64,000 nucleotides of DNA from Thermococcus eurythermalis. Lineage in GTDB: Archaea; Methanobacteriota_B; Thermococci; Thermococcales; Thermococcaceae. Of the stretch, positions 1 through 8,862 are shown piece by piece (the stretch's first letter is position 1; every line of letters begins with the position of its first letter). The stretch is from assembly GCF_000769655.1 (NCBI RefSeq), contig NZ_CP008887.1, forward strand, positions 992,001 to 1,056,000. The letters are read 5' to 3'. Both the position numbers and the translations under genes were made by a program. Under the pieces are notes generated by a model. It was given only the letters and a program-made list of their open reading frames with translations. It was not told the origin of the DNA and made no database searches.

Positions 1-845
1 GCGACCCAGAGAAAGCCCTCTATCCGGCTGCCGCGGTCGAGTTCATCCACAACTATTCGCTGGTTCACGACGACATCATGGACATGGACGAGCTCAGGCG
101 CGGAAGGCCCACCGTCCACAAGCTATGGGGCGTCAACATGGCAATTCTGGCCGGCGACCTGCTCTTCAGTAAGGCCTTCGAGGCGGTAGCCAGGGCAGAA
201 GTAAGCCCAGAGAAGAAGGCTAGAATCCTAGATGTCCTCGTGAAGACCTCCAACGAGCTCTGCGAGGGCCAGGCGCTCGACATAGAGTTCGAGACGAGGG
301 ACGAGGTAACGGTTGACGAGTACCTCAAGATGATTAGCGGAAAGACGGGGGCGCTCTTCAACGGCTCGGCAACGATAGGTGCAATCGTCGGAACTGACAA
401 CGAGAAGTACATCCAGGCGCTCTCAAAATGGGGAAGGAACGTGGGAATCGCCTTCCAGATATGGGACGACGTGCTCGATTTGATTGCCGACGAGGAGAAG
501 CTTGGAAAGCCCGTCGGGAGCGACATAAGGAAGGGCAAGAAGACGCTCATAGTCAGCCACTTCTTCCAGCACGCGAACGAGGAGGACAAGGCCGAGTTCC
601 TGAAGGTCTTTGGAAAATACGCGGGAGACGCCAAGGGGGACGCTCTCATCCACGACGAGAAGGTCAAGGAGGAAGTTGCCAAGGCCATCGAGCTCCTCAA
701 GAAGTACGGCAGCATAGACTACGCGGCCAACTACGCAAAGAACCTCGTGAGGGAGGCCAACGAGGCCCTGAAAGTCCTCCCCGAGAGCGAGGCGAGGAAA
801 GACCTTGAACTCCTCGCCGAGTTCCTCGTCGAGAGGGAGTTCTGA
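1..845 (+). CDS. idsA: Bifunctional short-chain isoprenyl diphosphate synthase (GGPP/FPP synthase), 3' part
   Basis: Condenses isopentenyl diphosphate with allylic diphosphates to make the C15/C20 chains used for archaeal ether lipids; cytosolic trans-prenyltransferase family. The reading frame is open from the left edge (first complete codon at base 3), so the N-terminus with the IPP-binding part lies outside the window. Visible are the first aspartate-rich motif DDIMDMD followed by RRGRPTVH, and the second one in FQIWDDVLDLIADEEKLGKPVGSD, with the KGKKTLI segment after it. Both Mg2+-binding motifs are intact, so the enzyme should be active. Chain length cannot be decided because the residues before the first motif are mostly missing. 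The gene ends in a T-rich stretch at 845-860. Confidence 0.93.
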   Translation, partial: DPEKALYPAAAVEFIHNYSLVHDDIMDMDELRRGRPTVHKLWGVNMAILAGDLLFSKAFEAVARAEVSPEKKARILDVLVKTSNELCEGQALDIEFETRDEVTVDEYLKMISGKTGALFNGSATIGAIVGTDNEKYIQALSKWGRNVGIAFQIWDDVLDLIADEEKLGKPVGSDIRKGKKTLIVSHFFQHANEEDKAEFLKVFGKYAGDAKGDALIHDEKVKEEVAKAIELLKKYGSIDYAANYAKNLVREANEALKVLPESEARKDLELLAEFLVEREF

Positions 846-1140
846 TTTTTCTCTTTTGGATAAATTAGTATCTGATAGATATGGTAGATTTAAGATTCTT
901 TCCCTGTGTTGTGTTTCTTATGCTGTGGTGTATTTTGCTTGGGATGTTCTACTCGATTGCGTCATCATGCAACTCTTTTACTTGGGCTTCTTTTGGACAA
1001 AAATGGCAGTAAAATCTAACTCTACATAAATTTATCTCCCTAAAAAAGAAGAAAGATATCTTAATAGTAGCAAGTAGTAAAGCTTATAAGGGTGAAGTGT
1101 GTATGCTTCATTGCAAAAACTGCAAGGTGGTGAAACTCCT
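846..1140. other. AT-rich intergenic region, promoter of the next gene
   Basis: This stretch of about 295 bases has much lower GC than its neighbours. The only long open frame in it (805-1029) overlaps the end of the prenyl synthase gene and has no plausible start signal. A TATA-like AGCTTATAAGG lies at about 1081-1091, placing a transcription start roughly 25-30 bases downstream and just ahead of the ribosome binding site of the gene starting at 1141. I see no RNA gene or repeat here. Confidence 0.5.
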
Positions 1141-2064
1141 ATGCGGTGGAAGCCATTATTCGCAGTTCTATTGGGACTGCTGATGGTTGGCGTGACGGCA
1201 GGGAGTACCAACGCGCAGGTTTTCAGACCTACTATCTCTGAAACTTTGAGTGTCAGTGGAGTGGTCTTTGCCAGTGTCTCAGCGTTATCAACACAGATAC
1301 CCTGTCCAACTAAAACAGTCTCTCCACAGGACAGAGCCTACTATATGAACTGGATTAGCACCCACACATTCAAAGCTAAGGTTTACGAGCGTAAAATCCC
1401 AATAGGGGACACAATTTATATCACAAGGACTATCATAATTCCTCGGCTTAACATAAAGTTGACAATGACTTCAACTGAGAACATTCGCAAGTTCATTAAC
1501 GCCCCTTCAATGGATAACACGCGATCTCTGCTTATCATAGACAGAATCACGTACTATGAGACCAACGTAATAGTAACAAGAAACGATGATCCGTTTAAAT
1601 GGTGGGCAGTGAGTCCCTATTTACCAAGATGGACTTGGGAAAGAAGTGGGGATTACTATGTTGCCGTAGACCCTATAAACCTCGTTTGGGGAGCGCCGAA
1701 GAGCATGGTTAAAGATACTCTTTCAGAGCACTCTTGGCATGACTATACAAGTTACGGTGGCAGACAATATATTTATATCCCAAGTAGGGGGTGGGTAGAA
1801 GCTGATGATATGTTCAAGGGTTTTTACTTTGGAACCCAACGACATGTAAGACTGTGGCAGCTTCCTAATGGGATAACTGTGGGTTCTGTTCATCTAGAAC
1901 ACTGGTCTTGGACTAAATTTGACCATGTAGTGGACTCTTATGAGAAACCAGAAGTTGAGATGCTCTCAACGTTTAGCTCATGGAACAAAGAATATGACTA
2001 TTATAATCTCAACAATCCCAAGAAAGATGGAGATGGGAAAGCTACTTATATTTGGAAAACGTAA
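1141..2064 (+). CDS. Secreted protein of unknown function
   Basis: A 307-residue protein I do not recognise. The ATG at 1141 is preferred over one 42 bases upstream: it follows AAGGTGGTG at a suitable distance and opens a classical signal peptide (MRWKPLFAVLLGLLMVG, then small residues ending ...STNA before QV). The mature part is rich in Trp and Tyr, has no further membrane segment and only one cysteine, which suggests an extracellular beta-rich domain. Base composition is lower in GC than the housekeeping genes around it, and it sits next to a small membrane protein gene, so the pair may be recently acquired. The next gene starts 19 bases after the stop and is likely co-transcribed. Confidence 0.6.
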   Translation: MRWKPLFAVLLGLLMVGVTAGSTNAQVFRPTISETLSVSGVVFASVSALSTQIPCPTKTVSPQDRAYYMNWISTHTFKAKVYERKIPIGDTIYITRTIIIPRLNIKLTMTSTENIRKFINAPSMDNTRSLLIIDRITYYETNVIVTRNDDPFKWWAVSPYLPRWTWERSGDYYVAVDPINLVWGAPKSMVKDTLSEHSWHDYTSYGGRQYIYIPSRGWVEADDMFKGFYFGTQRHVRLWQLPNGITVGSVHLEHWSWTKFDHVVDSYEKPEVEMLSTFSSWNKEYDYYNLNNPKKDGDGKATYIWKT

Positions 2065-2082
2065 TCTCAACGGGTGATTATC

Positions 2083-2496
2083 ATGAGAAAGAGGATAACA
2101 AGAAAAGTAGAAGTCTCTGTCATCATAGTCTCTCTTTCCTTTTTGGCAGGCTTCCTCCTCGGGATTGATGCTAGGGGGCTCCTTCCGCTTGCACTCTACT
2201 TAACAGGACTCCTGCTGGGCTCACTGTTTGTTGCATTCGTTGCCTTTAGGCTCGGCGTTAAGCCGAGAGAACTCGCAAAGACTTCTCTAATTGCGGTTCC
2301 AGTCGTTCTCGCTGCCCTGCTGGTACTGATAAGGTTCGTGGCTTCCTTCATTGAAGCGCCTGCATCGGGCCCCACCGATGGCGACGGGTTTATGATAGTG
2401 CTGCTCTTCCTCCTGCTACCGGCTATTCTTCTCGGCCTACTTGGAAGTCTTTTCGAGCTATCCCTGTGGGGGCGGGACGGCAACCTCTCGGCCTGA
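2083..2496 (+). CDS. Small membrane protein, about four transmembrane segments
   Basis: A 137-residue hydrophobic protein with four predicted helices (about residues 10-28, 30-52, 65-88 and 103-127), a basic N-terminus (MRKRITRKVE) and a short polar loop between helices 3 and 4 (EAPASGPTDGDG). The start is the ATG at 2083, preceded by GGTGA; a GTG nine bases upstream is in frame but has no spacing for a binding site. It follows the secreted-protein gene closely and may belong to the same transcript. No family assignment is possible by eye. Confidence 0.6.
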   Translation: MRKRITRKVEVSVIIVSLSFLAGFLLGIDARGLLPLALYLTGLLLGSLFVAFVAFRLGVKPRELAKTSLIAVPVVLAALLVLIRFVASFIEAPASGPTDGDGFMIVLLFLLLPAILLGLLGSLFELSLWGRDGNLSA

Positions 2497-2515
2497 TGTT
2501 TCTGGTTTTCTCTTT

Positions 2516-3319
2516 TCAGCGCTTTGCAATCAGCCATCCAACCGGCGGGTGATCTGCTCCGGCCTTCCACTTTCCATAGGCTTTTTCCCACCTTCTCAAA
2601 AGCTCGGCGCGCTTTTCCTCGTCTTCTACCCTCTCTACGTACTCGCGAGGAATATATGCGAGGTAGTGAGGCAACTTAGGCTCGAAGGTCCCGCTCTTGA
2701 TTACTCTCCCTCCAGCCTGCTCAACGAGCGCCTTGAGCTTCTCAAGCGTCGGGTAATGAAGGTCGTCCTTCTCGCCGAACAGCGCCTCAAAGATTTCCTC
2801 GCGCAGATTGTAGAGTTCGAGATGCGCTCTCTGCCTCTCATTGTTCGCCACTGGAAGGCTCTCCGCGATGAATACCCGCTCCGAGACTCGAAGCATCTCC
2901 GAGATGACCTTCACCATGGTTTCTTCACTCTTTAAGCTCCTGACCCCATGGACGAGAACCGCCAAGTCGAAGGCTCTGAACGGGAACGGAAGCTCCCTTG
3001 CATCAACCTTGAGCGGGATTATCCTGTGCTTTAAGCCTGCTGAAGCTGTTATCTCCTCGAAGAAGCTCCAGCGGGAGCGGTCAATCGTGACTACCCTCCC
3101 GGTTTCTCCGACCAAATACGCCAGAGGTACTGTGGTTAGCGCGTGGGCACCGCAGCCAACTTCGAGGACGTTCATTCCCTCCCTGATGGGAGCGAACCTG
3201 AGGACGCGGAGGCGTTCGAGCATCTCCGTGTGAAGCCAGTCGGGTGGTAAAGGTGGCTCGTTCCGGGGTGGGATTTTTGAAAGGACGCCTTTCTTGAAAG
3301 TTTCTTCGCTAACGGGCAT
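2516..3319 (-). CDS. Class I SAM-dependent methyltransferase
   Basis: A 267-residue Rossmann-fold methyltransferase. Motif I is VLEVGCGAHALT (about residues 50-61), the acidic ribose-binding residue is in VVTIDRSRW, followed by the DARELPF segment and the motif IV-like FDLAVLVHGVRSL. The substrate is not evident; the layout resembles small-molecule or quinone-type methylases rather than rRNA enzymes. The start chosen is ATG at 3319 because GGTG lies a few bases upstream on the minus strand; the TTG four codons earlier overlaps that site. The gene converges with the membrane-protein gene ending at 2496. Confidence 0.78.
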   Translation of the reverse strand: MPVSEETFKKGVLSKIPPRNEPPLPPDWLHTEMLERLRVLRFAPIREGMNVLEVGCGAHALTTVPLAYLVGETGRVVTIDRSRWSFFEEITASAGLKHRIIPLKVDARELPFPFRAFDLAVLVHGVRSLKSEETMVKVISEMLRVSERVFIAESLPVANNERQRAHLELYNLREEIFEALFGEKDDLHYPTLEKLKALVEQAGGRVIKSGTFEPKLPHYLAYIPREYVERVEDEEKRAELLRRWEKAYGKWKAGADHPPVGWLIAKR

Positions 3320-3439
3320 GGAAAACACCAAAAATGGTTAAAGGCCTTCTATTTAAGGCGTTTTCGGAGAAAAGGTCTTATAAGTCGAGGACGAATTGAT
3401 AGCTGGACTGAATTTTTAAAATGAAAAGAGAATAGTCCC

Positions 3440-6343
3440 TCACTCCACAAACACAGCGGGCTTCAGCGGCATCGCCTGCTTCTTCTTTCCTCCCCTGTCC
3501 TCCTCGGGGTTGATTATCAGCTCGACGCCGAGCTCCTTCTCTATGAAGTCCTTGGCCTCCCTCAGCGCCTTTTCCTCGTCTATTCTCTTGACCTCGAAGG
3601 CCCTCTCCTTGATGAGCCTCTGTATCAGCTTGCTTATCTCCTTGCCGTGCTTCCTCATCTCCGGGTCCTTCATGAGCTCCGCCATCGCCGACTTGAAGTC
3701 CCTCTTCTCGGCAACGACCTCAACGACCTTCCACTTCCACTCGGGGGCTGTGTAGACGTAAACCCTGCTCGGGTTCTCTATCTTCGCAACGCGGATTATC
3801 TCCTTGACGTCCTCGATGAAGGCCTTGACGAACTCTTCCTCCGCTTCAACAGTCTCGTCCCACCACTCGGGGACTGGCTCTGGCCACTTCGCCAGGCTCA
3901 CGAAGCCCTCTCCTCCAAGCTTCTCCCAGAGCTCCTCGCTGATGTGCGGTGTGAACGGTGCCATCAGCCTGACCCAGACGTCGGCGAGTTTTCTAAGGAC
4001 GAAGCGCTTTGCCTCGTCGTCCCTGCCCTCGGTTCTGCGCATGTACCAGCGCAGGTCGTTGAGAACCGTGTAGAACGCCCACTGGACGGCAGTCCTCGTC
4101 CTGAACTCCTCAAGGGCCTTGGTGGTTCCCTCGATGGCCTTGTTAAGGCGGTGGAGCATCCAGCGGTCAATGGCTTTGAGCTCGACGCCCTCTTTGGCTT
4201 CATAGCTTGAGAACTCGCTTATCAGCTCGTAGAAGCGCTCGACCTGTCTGCGGAGCTTTCCGACCTCCTTCCTGCGCCAGTCGAAGTCGCTGTCGTGCTC
4301 GGCAAGGCCCATTATGTAGAGCCTCACAACATCTGCCCCATTCTCCTCTATGGCATCTATGAAGTTCAGCACGTTGCCCTTGCTCTTGCTCATCTTCTGG
4401 CCCTCGAGCGTTCCGAAGCCGTTCACAGCTATGCCCTTCGGCCAGTGCTCCCTCTTGAATATGGCCGTGTGGTTGAATATGAAGAACGTCAGGTGGTTCG
4501 GAATGAGGTCTTTAGCTGAACAGCGCCAATCGAGCGGGTACCAGTACTCGAACTCCTCCTTCATCTCGTGGATTATCTCGGCTGGAATTCCAGTCTTCTC
4601 GGCAAGCTCCTTCTCCTTCTCCTCGCTGAAGTCCTCGCGGAAGATGTAGTCGAAGAACTCCCTCGTGAGCTTCTCGGGATCGAGTCTGCCCTCCTCGCGG
4701 AGCTTGTTTATGTGCCTGCTTATCGTGTAGTAGGCCATGTAGATTGTCGAGTCGCTCAGGCTCTCGATTACCCACTCGGGGTCCCAGGGCAGGGGCGTTC
4801 CAAGGCCGACCTTTCTGGCACAGGCCTTCTTGTCGAGCCAGTCTATAACGGCCTCGAACTGCGCGCGCCTGCTCTCAGGGTAAATCGTCATGCTGGCGAG
4901 CGCTTCCCTCGCCTTCTCCTTCCACTCGGGGTTCCCGTAGTCTATGAACCACTGGTCGTGGATTATCTTGATGACGGCCTGGTTGCCGAAGCGCGAGATG
5001 ACGGGCTTCTCCGCGAACTCGTACATTATCTCCGCTATTCCCTTTTCCTGGAGCTCCTTTGCAATGAGCTCTTTGACCTCCTGGACGGGCTTGCCTTTGT
5101 AGGGCTCAATCTTGAATACTCCCTTGTGGTACTCGGCCTTGTAGATGTTCTTTGTGGCCTCTTCGAGCTTCTCCTTGTCCCTCTGGCTCTTCACGCCGAG
5201 TTTCTCAGCCTCCTCAACAGCTGGAAACTCGCCGTAGCCCTCAAGCTCTATCAGCGAGATGTAAGTGATGTCCTCTAAGACGCGCGGGTCGATGTCGAAC
5301 TTGAGTAGCAGTTCGGTTTCCTTCTTTAGGTCTTCGAGGGCTATGTGGTCAAAGGGGGCATGCGCTGGAACGCTCATGACTACTCCCGTCGCGTTGTCCG
5401 GGTCAACGAACTCTGCAGGAAGGATAATGACCTCGTCGCCCGTTACTGGGTTCTTAACGTACTTGCCGATGAGCTTCTCGCCCTTGAACTCCTCTATGAC
5501 CTCAATCTCCCTGTCCTGGAAGGAGAGCTTGTAAGCGGCCTCCTTGCTGATTATCCATGTCTCAACTTTATCGCCGCGCTTGACCTTTGCCTTGACGTAC
5601 GTGGCGTTTGGATTCAGCCACATGTTGGTCACGCCGTAAACCGTCTCGGGCCTAAGCGTCGCCGCTGGAAGGTAGATTTTCTCGCCGTTCTCCTCCAGGA
5701 TGAACTTGATTATCACGTATTCGAGAATCTGGACGTCCTCACCCTCCATTATGTCGTGGTCGCCGAGGGGGGTTCCAACAACGGGGTCCCAGCGGACGCG
5801 GTGGGCGCCCTTAACGACCAGCCCCATGTCCTTGAGCGTCCAGAACTGCCACTCTACGAACTTGCTGAAGGGCGGGAAGAGACTGGTAGTGTGGAACTCG
5901 CGCGTCCAGTCAACTGAAAAACCTGCCCTGATGAACGTCTCCTTCGCGGCCCTCATGAAGTACTTGACGATTTCCTTGGGGTCCTCGAACTTCCAGAGTA
6001 TCTCCTCCGGAACCTTGTAGACGTCGCGGTAGATGTGTATGGTCTTCGGGTCGCGGTTCTTTATGCGCTCTGCTATGCCCACTATCGGAGCTCCCGTGAT
6101 GTGCCAGGCCATCGGAAACAGCACGTTGTAGCCCTGCATCCTCTTGAAGCGTGCTATCACATCGGGAATCGTGTAAGTCCTCGCGTGGCCGACGTGGAGG
6201 TGCCCCGAAAGGTACGGGAAGGCGACGGTGATGTAGAACTTTTTCTCCTTGGGCTTCGCGTTTCTGTCGGGTTCGAAGACCTTCTCCTCAAGCCAGCGCT
6301 TCTGCCACTTCTCCTCAATGGCCTTGAAGTTAAGCTCAGCCAT
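3440..6343 (-). CDS. leuS: Leucyl-tRNA synthetase
   Basis: Charges tRNA-Leu in the cytosol. The 967-residue protein has the archaeal LeuRS order: HIGH signature as HLHVGH (about 45-50), a CP1 editing domain inserted in the catalytic core ([12 protein letters not shown], then [14 protein letters not shown]), KMSKS as [11 protein letters not shown], the anticodon-binding helical domain, and a C-terminal domain ending KPAVFVE. Length matches Pyrococcus LeuRS. Of two near-adjacent ATGs, 6343 (MAELNF) is preferred because the strong AGGAGGT site abuts the upstream ATG and sits six bases from this one. A TATA-like TTTAAATAT at about 6486-6496 implies a leader of roughly 120 nt that contains a short hairpin at 6386-6403. 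Confidence 0.98.
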   Translation of the reverse strand: MAELNFKAIEEKWQKRWLEEKVFEPDRNAKPKEKKFYITVAFPYLSGHLHVGHARTYTIPDVIARFKRMQGYNVLFPMAWHITGAPIVGIAERIKNRDPKTIHIYRDVYKVPEEILWKFEDPKEIVKYFMRAAKETFIRAGFSVDWTREFHTTSLFPPFSKFVEWQFWTLKDMGLVVKGAHRVRWDPVVGTPLGDHDIMEGEDVQILEYVIIKFILEENGEKIYLPAATLRPETVYGVTNMWLNPNATYVKAKVKRGDKVETWIISKEAAYKLSFQDREIEVIEEFKGEKLIGKYVKNPVTGDEVIILPAEFVDPDNATGVVMSVPAHAPFDHIALEDLKKETELLLKFDIDPRVLEDITYISLIELEGYGEFPAVEEAEKLGVKSQRDKEKLEEATKNIYKAEYHKGVFKIEPYKGKPVQEVKELIAKELQEKGIAEIMYEFAEKPVISRFGNQAVIKIIHDQWFIDYGNPEWKEKAREALASMTIYPESRRAQFEAVIDWLDKKACARKVGLGTPLPWDPEWVIESLSDSTIYMAYYTISRHINKLREEGRLDPEKLTREFFDYIFREDFSEEKEKELAEKTGIPAEIIHEMKEEFEYWYPLDWRCSAKDLIPNHLTFFIFNHTAIFKREHWPKGIAVNGFGTLEGQKMSKSKGNVLNFIDAIEENGADVVRLYIMGLAEHDSDFDWRRKEVGKLRRQVERFYELISEFSSYEAKEGVELKAIDRWMLHRLNKAIEGTTKALEEFRTRTAVQWAFYTVLNDLRWYMRRTEGRDDEAKRFVLRKLADVWVRLMAPFTPHISEELWEKLGGEGFVSLAKWPEPVPEWWDETVEAEEEFVKAFIEDVKEIIRVAKIENPSRVYVYTAPEWKWKVVEVVAEKRDFKSAMAELMKDPEMRKHGKEISKLIQRLIKERAFEVKRIDEEKALREAKDFIEKELGVELIINPEEDRGGKKKQAMPLKPAVFVE

Positions 6344-6385
6344 GGCCATACCTCCTCAGAATTTTTTCAAAAGAGCATGAGCGAT

Positions 6386-6403
6386 ACTCCAGAATAGGGG
6401 AGT
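6386..6403 (-). promoter_or_regulatory. Hairpin in the leuS leader
   Basis: ACTCC and GGAGT arms separated by eight bases form a stem-loop in the 5' leader of leuS, about 45 bases before the start codon. A second small GGAG/CTCC stem lies further upstream. No T-box features (specifier loop plus antiterminator) are present and such riboswitches are not known in Thermococcales, so the role is open; it may only keep the ribosome binding site accessible. Confidence 0.3.
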
Positions 6404-6592
6404 CTTTCAGGAAATCAGGCGCTTTGCAACCAGCGGTGGAGAAGACACTCCCCCCTCATTGGCATCGGAGCGAGTAGGGTTTTTGATATTTAAATCTTTT
6501 GGAATCCTGGCTGGGCGGAGCGGGCTGCATCGGGGCACGTTGGGGTAAAGTATAAAGAAGAAGCAGAAGAAATCCAAAAACAGAGGCCGAGC

Positions 6593-6734
6593 CTAAAAGG
6601 TGGGCTCTTCCACGGGGTTCAGCTTCAACCTCTTCTCCCGCGCGACTGTGCCGTAGAAGCGGGCGCTCTCCCTGGGGATTCTCCGGAAGTTCGCCCCTAC
6701 TTCCACCAGCCCGAACTTAGGCTCGAACCCGCTG
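6593..6734 (-). pseudogene. C-terminal remnant of a GH1 beta-glycosidase
   Basis: Reading the minus strand in a frame different from the debranching enzyme gives GFEPKFGLVEVGANFRRIPR followed by ESARFYGTVAREKR and a stop at 6593-6595. The pattern (W)..GF..(R/K)FGLV.V......R.PR.SA..Y is the C-terminal end of family 1 glycosidases. Nothing upstream in this frame continues the family; an in-frame TAA lies just before the homologous part. The scrap begins almost exactly where the debranching-enzyme gene ends, overlapping its last codons, so a deletion probably removed a GH1 gene and joined its tail to the neighbour. Assignment rests on about 45 residues. Confidence 0.55.
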
Positions 6735-8432
6735 TTCTCTGAATTTTACCTTTCTTCCACCTCCCAGTACCCTCAGCATCGCGAGCGCACCGGCGGCGCT
6801 CCACGCCTGCGGGCAGTTTGCGTACGGAACTGGCACCGGTTCGCTGAAGCCTGCAAAAAGCTCGGGTATCTTTCCGAGCGCCCGGAAGGCCTTCACCTGC
6901 GCCCTGGCGAGCGCCTTGGCCTCCCCCACCTTTCCTGCCCTGAGGAGGCCGAGGCATATAATGGCGTTGTCGTGGGGCCACACGCTCCCGTTGTGGTAGC
7001 TCATCGGGTTGTAGGCCCTCTCCTCCGTGCCGAGCGTCCGCACCCCAAGGCCAGAAAACAGGTTCGGCCTGAACAGCCTCTCCGCGGTCTCGTCTATGCG
7101 GTCTGCTATCCCGGTTATGAGGACGTGTCCCATGTTTGAGGAGGCGACCCCTATGGCCCTGCCCCTCCCGTCTATGGCGAGTGCGTAGTATTCACCCGTC
7201 CAGAAGTCCCTGTTGAACCTCTCCCTCAGCTCCCTGGCCGTCTTCAGGAGCATCTCCCCATCAAGGCCGGTGAGCTCAAGCTCCCCCGCGAGCCTGAGCG
7301 CCCAGTATGCGTAGGCCTGCACCTCCACGAGCGCGATTGGGTGGACTGCCTGCTCCCCGCTCTCGTCCGGTATGCTCCCCTTCCAGTCCTTCCAGCCCTG
7401 GTTCTCAAGGAGGCCCCTCCCGTAGCGTATGTAGCCTTCCCCCTCCCCAAGCCTGCGGAGTATCCAGCCAACCGCCGAGGTCAGGCTCTCCCTGAGCGTG
7501 CGTACTGTCCCCCTGTCCCCTGTCCTTGTCAGGTACTCGCCGGCCAGGGCTACGTAGAGGGGGGTGGAGTCAACGCTCCCGTAATAGGGGGAGAACGGGA
7601 TTCTGCCGGCCTGGCACAGCTCCCCGAACCTGTACTCGTGGGGTATCTTTCCGGGCTCCTCCTCGCTCCTCTCGTCCCATTTCCTTCCCTGGAGTCTGGC
7701 CAGGGTCAGGAGGACGCCGCGCGCAAGCTCTGGGAATACATCGAGGAGGAAGAACGAAGTCCACAGGCTGTCCCTGCCGAAGATGGCGGCGAAGTACGGG
7801 ATTCCGGCAAGCGGAAAGAGGTTCCCGTCCACCCTCACGAGGAGGCGCTCAAGGTCTCTCGCCGCCATGCCCCCGATGTAGGGTTCTGCCCTTGGAACGA
7901 GGAAGTCGAGCTTTATACCAGCCGGGAGCGGAGGAGCTATTTGGTGGCTACCCTCGACCGAAGGTGTTGCCCGCAGGAAGCACGTCTCGGTGCTCCTCGG
8001 CGCGACGGTTATCTTTCCGCTCTTCTCCTCTATCTTCAGCCGCCGCACCCTGCCGTCGGCCCCCTTCCAGACGAGGGTGTTGCCCTCCTGGAGCGGGTGC
8101 CTCTCGACTCTCCCCCAGTCAGCTTCAAGGATGTCCTCAAAAGGCGTGGAGTAGCTGAACGCTACGTCCAGTTCAACCGGGGAATGGGTGGGGTTGAAGA
8201 CGAGCACCCCCTCATGGTAGCCGTTTCCGGTTGTTATTCTCCTGATGACGTAGCACTTTCCGGCCCGGTAAACTGCGGTTATGCCCTCCCCTCCTGACAC
8301 TTCAAGGAGCTTTGCCCCCTCAATGGAAACCCCGACGCCCCGCAGAAAAATTGTATCGTAGGCTATGTAGTCCGCTTCCCCCGAAATTTCGTTTAGAATC
8401 GCGATTTCGTGGCCATAAGAAGCCGTGAGCAC
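6717..8432 (-). CDS. Glycogen-debranching enzyme (amylo-alpha-1,6-glucosidase type)
   Basis: A 571-residue protein with an N-terminal beta-rich domain of the GDE_N_bis kind (about 1-200, including the GNGYHEGVLVFNPTHSP stretch) and a C-terminal alpha/alpha barrel of the amylo-1,6-glucosidase kind (about 200-555), with FAAIFGRDSLWTSFF, MSYHNGSVWPHDN and CPQAWSAAGA, all typical of the family. It should hydrolyse alpha-1,6 branch points of glycogen or malto-oligosaccharides; other glycan-active genes in the window are the branching enzyme and a glucan phosphorylase. The start is a GTG preceded by GGGTGA. The minus-strand promoter (CGAAAAACC then TTTTATAC around 8462-8478) lies inside an inverted repeat described separately. 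The last residues may have been changed by the GH1 deletion junction. Confidence 0.82.
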   Translation of the reverse strand: MLTASYGHEIAILNEISGEADYIAYDTIFLRGVGVSIEGAKLLEVSGGEGITAVYRAGKCYVIRRITTGNGYHEGVLVFNPTHSPVELDVAFSYSTPFEDILEADWGRVERHPLQEGNTLVWKGADGRVRRLKIEEKSGKITVAPRSTETCFLRATPSVEGSHQIAPPLPAGIKLDFLVPRAEPYIGGMAARDLERLLVRVDGNLFPLAGIPYFAAIFGRDSLWTSFFLLDVFPELARGVLLTLARLQGRKWDERSEEEPGKIPHEYRFGELCQAGRIPFSPYYGSVDSTPLYVALAGEYLTRTGDRGTVRTLRESLTSAVGWILRRLGEGEGYIRYGRGLLENQGWKDWKGSIPDESGEQAVHPIALVEVQAYAYWALRLAGELELTGLDGEMLLKTARELRERFNRDFWTGEYYALAIDGRGRAIGVASSNMGHVLITGIADRIDETAERLFRPNLFSGLGVRTLGTEERAYNPMSYHNGSVWPHDNAIICLGLLRAGKVGEAKALARAQVKAFRALGKIPELFAGFSEPVPVPYANCPQAWSAAGALAMLRVLGGGRKVKFREQRVRA

Positions 8433-8529
8433 GCCGTTTCACCCGTAGTGTGTATCTTGGGGAGTATAAAAGGTTTTTCGGCACCATGGCCGTCGTGAGG
8501 CTGTTAAACAGCATGCTCACGGCTTCTTA
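8416..8529. repeat. 24-bp inverted repeat flanking the debranching-enzyme promoter
   Basis: The left arm at 8416-8439 and the right arm at 8506-8529 are inverted copies: the outer 16 bases match perfectly and the remaining eight differ at two positions. The left arm contains the first codons of the debranching enzyme on the minus strand. The right arm presents the same bases on the plus strand as ATG CTC ACG GCT TCT TAA, the same first five residues followed by a stop. The 66 bases between the arms hold the BRE/TATA element of the gene. The arrangement resembles an invertible promoter segment or a duplicated fragment, but inversion cannot be shown from one sequence. Confidence 0.8.
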
Positions 8530-8607
8530 AGTAGGTGCAGAAAGGCACTGATGCGATACCAAAACAGCCGTTTTCAGGCTTTAAGGGATAAAAAATAAAG
8601 AAATCCC

Positions 8608-8724
8608 TCATCTCTTCCTGTCCATGCACGAGCCCAGCCCGCACAGGAGCAGTATCGGGACGTCCTCAAGACCGATTTTGCCCTCGATAATCTTTTTCTT
8701 GACGACCTCTCTGAGACTCACCAT
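8608..8724 (-). CDS. Small ORF, 38 residues, with C-terminal cysteine pair
   Basis: Not in any long-ORF list, but well signposted: ATG at 8724 preceded by GAGAGGTGAGAG, and a TATA-like AAATTTAAG about 40 bases upstream. The peptide starts MVSLREVVKKKIIEGKIG, continues through a hydrophobic stretch (VPILLLCGLGSC) and ends MDRKR. The CGLGSC motif near the C-terminus after a basic helix could be a metal-binding or disulphide site, or a modified-peptide core. It lies between the prolidase and debranching-enzyme genes in the same direction but with its own promoter. I do not recognise a family. The coding call rests on the start signals and sensible composition, not homology. Confidence 0.55.
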   Translation of the reverse strand: MVSLREVVKKKIIEGKIGLEDVPILLLCGLGSCMDRKR

Positions 8725-8862
8725 TGCTCTCACCTCTCCGGCGGGGAGGGCCATCGCTTCTTAAATTTTTGTGACTGAAAACAAGTATCAATGGATACAA
8801 AAGTGCATTGAGAAATGGAAAATGTGTTGAGTAGTGCATTCGGCCGCTTCCCGGCCACGGGT

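Noticed and set aside
805-1029. Open frame of 74 codons overlapping the end of the prenyl synthase gene
   Set aside because: It runs through AT-rich intergenic sequence, starts inside another gene without a ribosome binding site and has a serine-rich out-of-frame beginning.
6404-6450. Minus-strand codons resembling the C-terminus of the methyltransferase at 2516 (LVAKRL versus LIAKR)
   Set aside because: The similarity is only about 16 bases, lies in the leuS leader and has no supporting upstream homology.
6343-6490. T-box-like regulation of leuS
   Set aside because: No specifier loop, antiterminator or conserved T-box sequence is visible; only small hairpins are present.
8440-8505. Thermococcales glycolytic motif at the debranching-enzyme promoter
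   Set aside because: Only CAC...GTG half-similarities with wrong spacing are present, unlike the 31081-31097 site.
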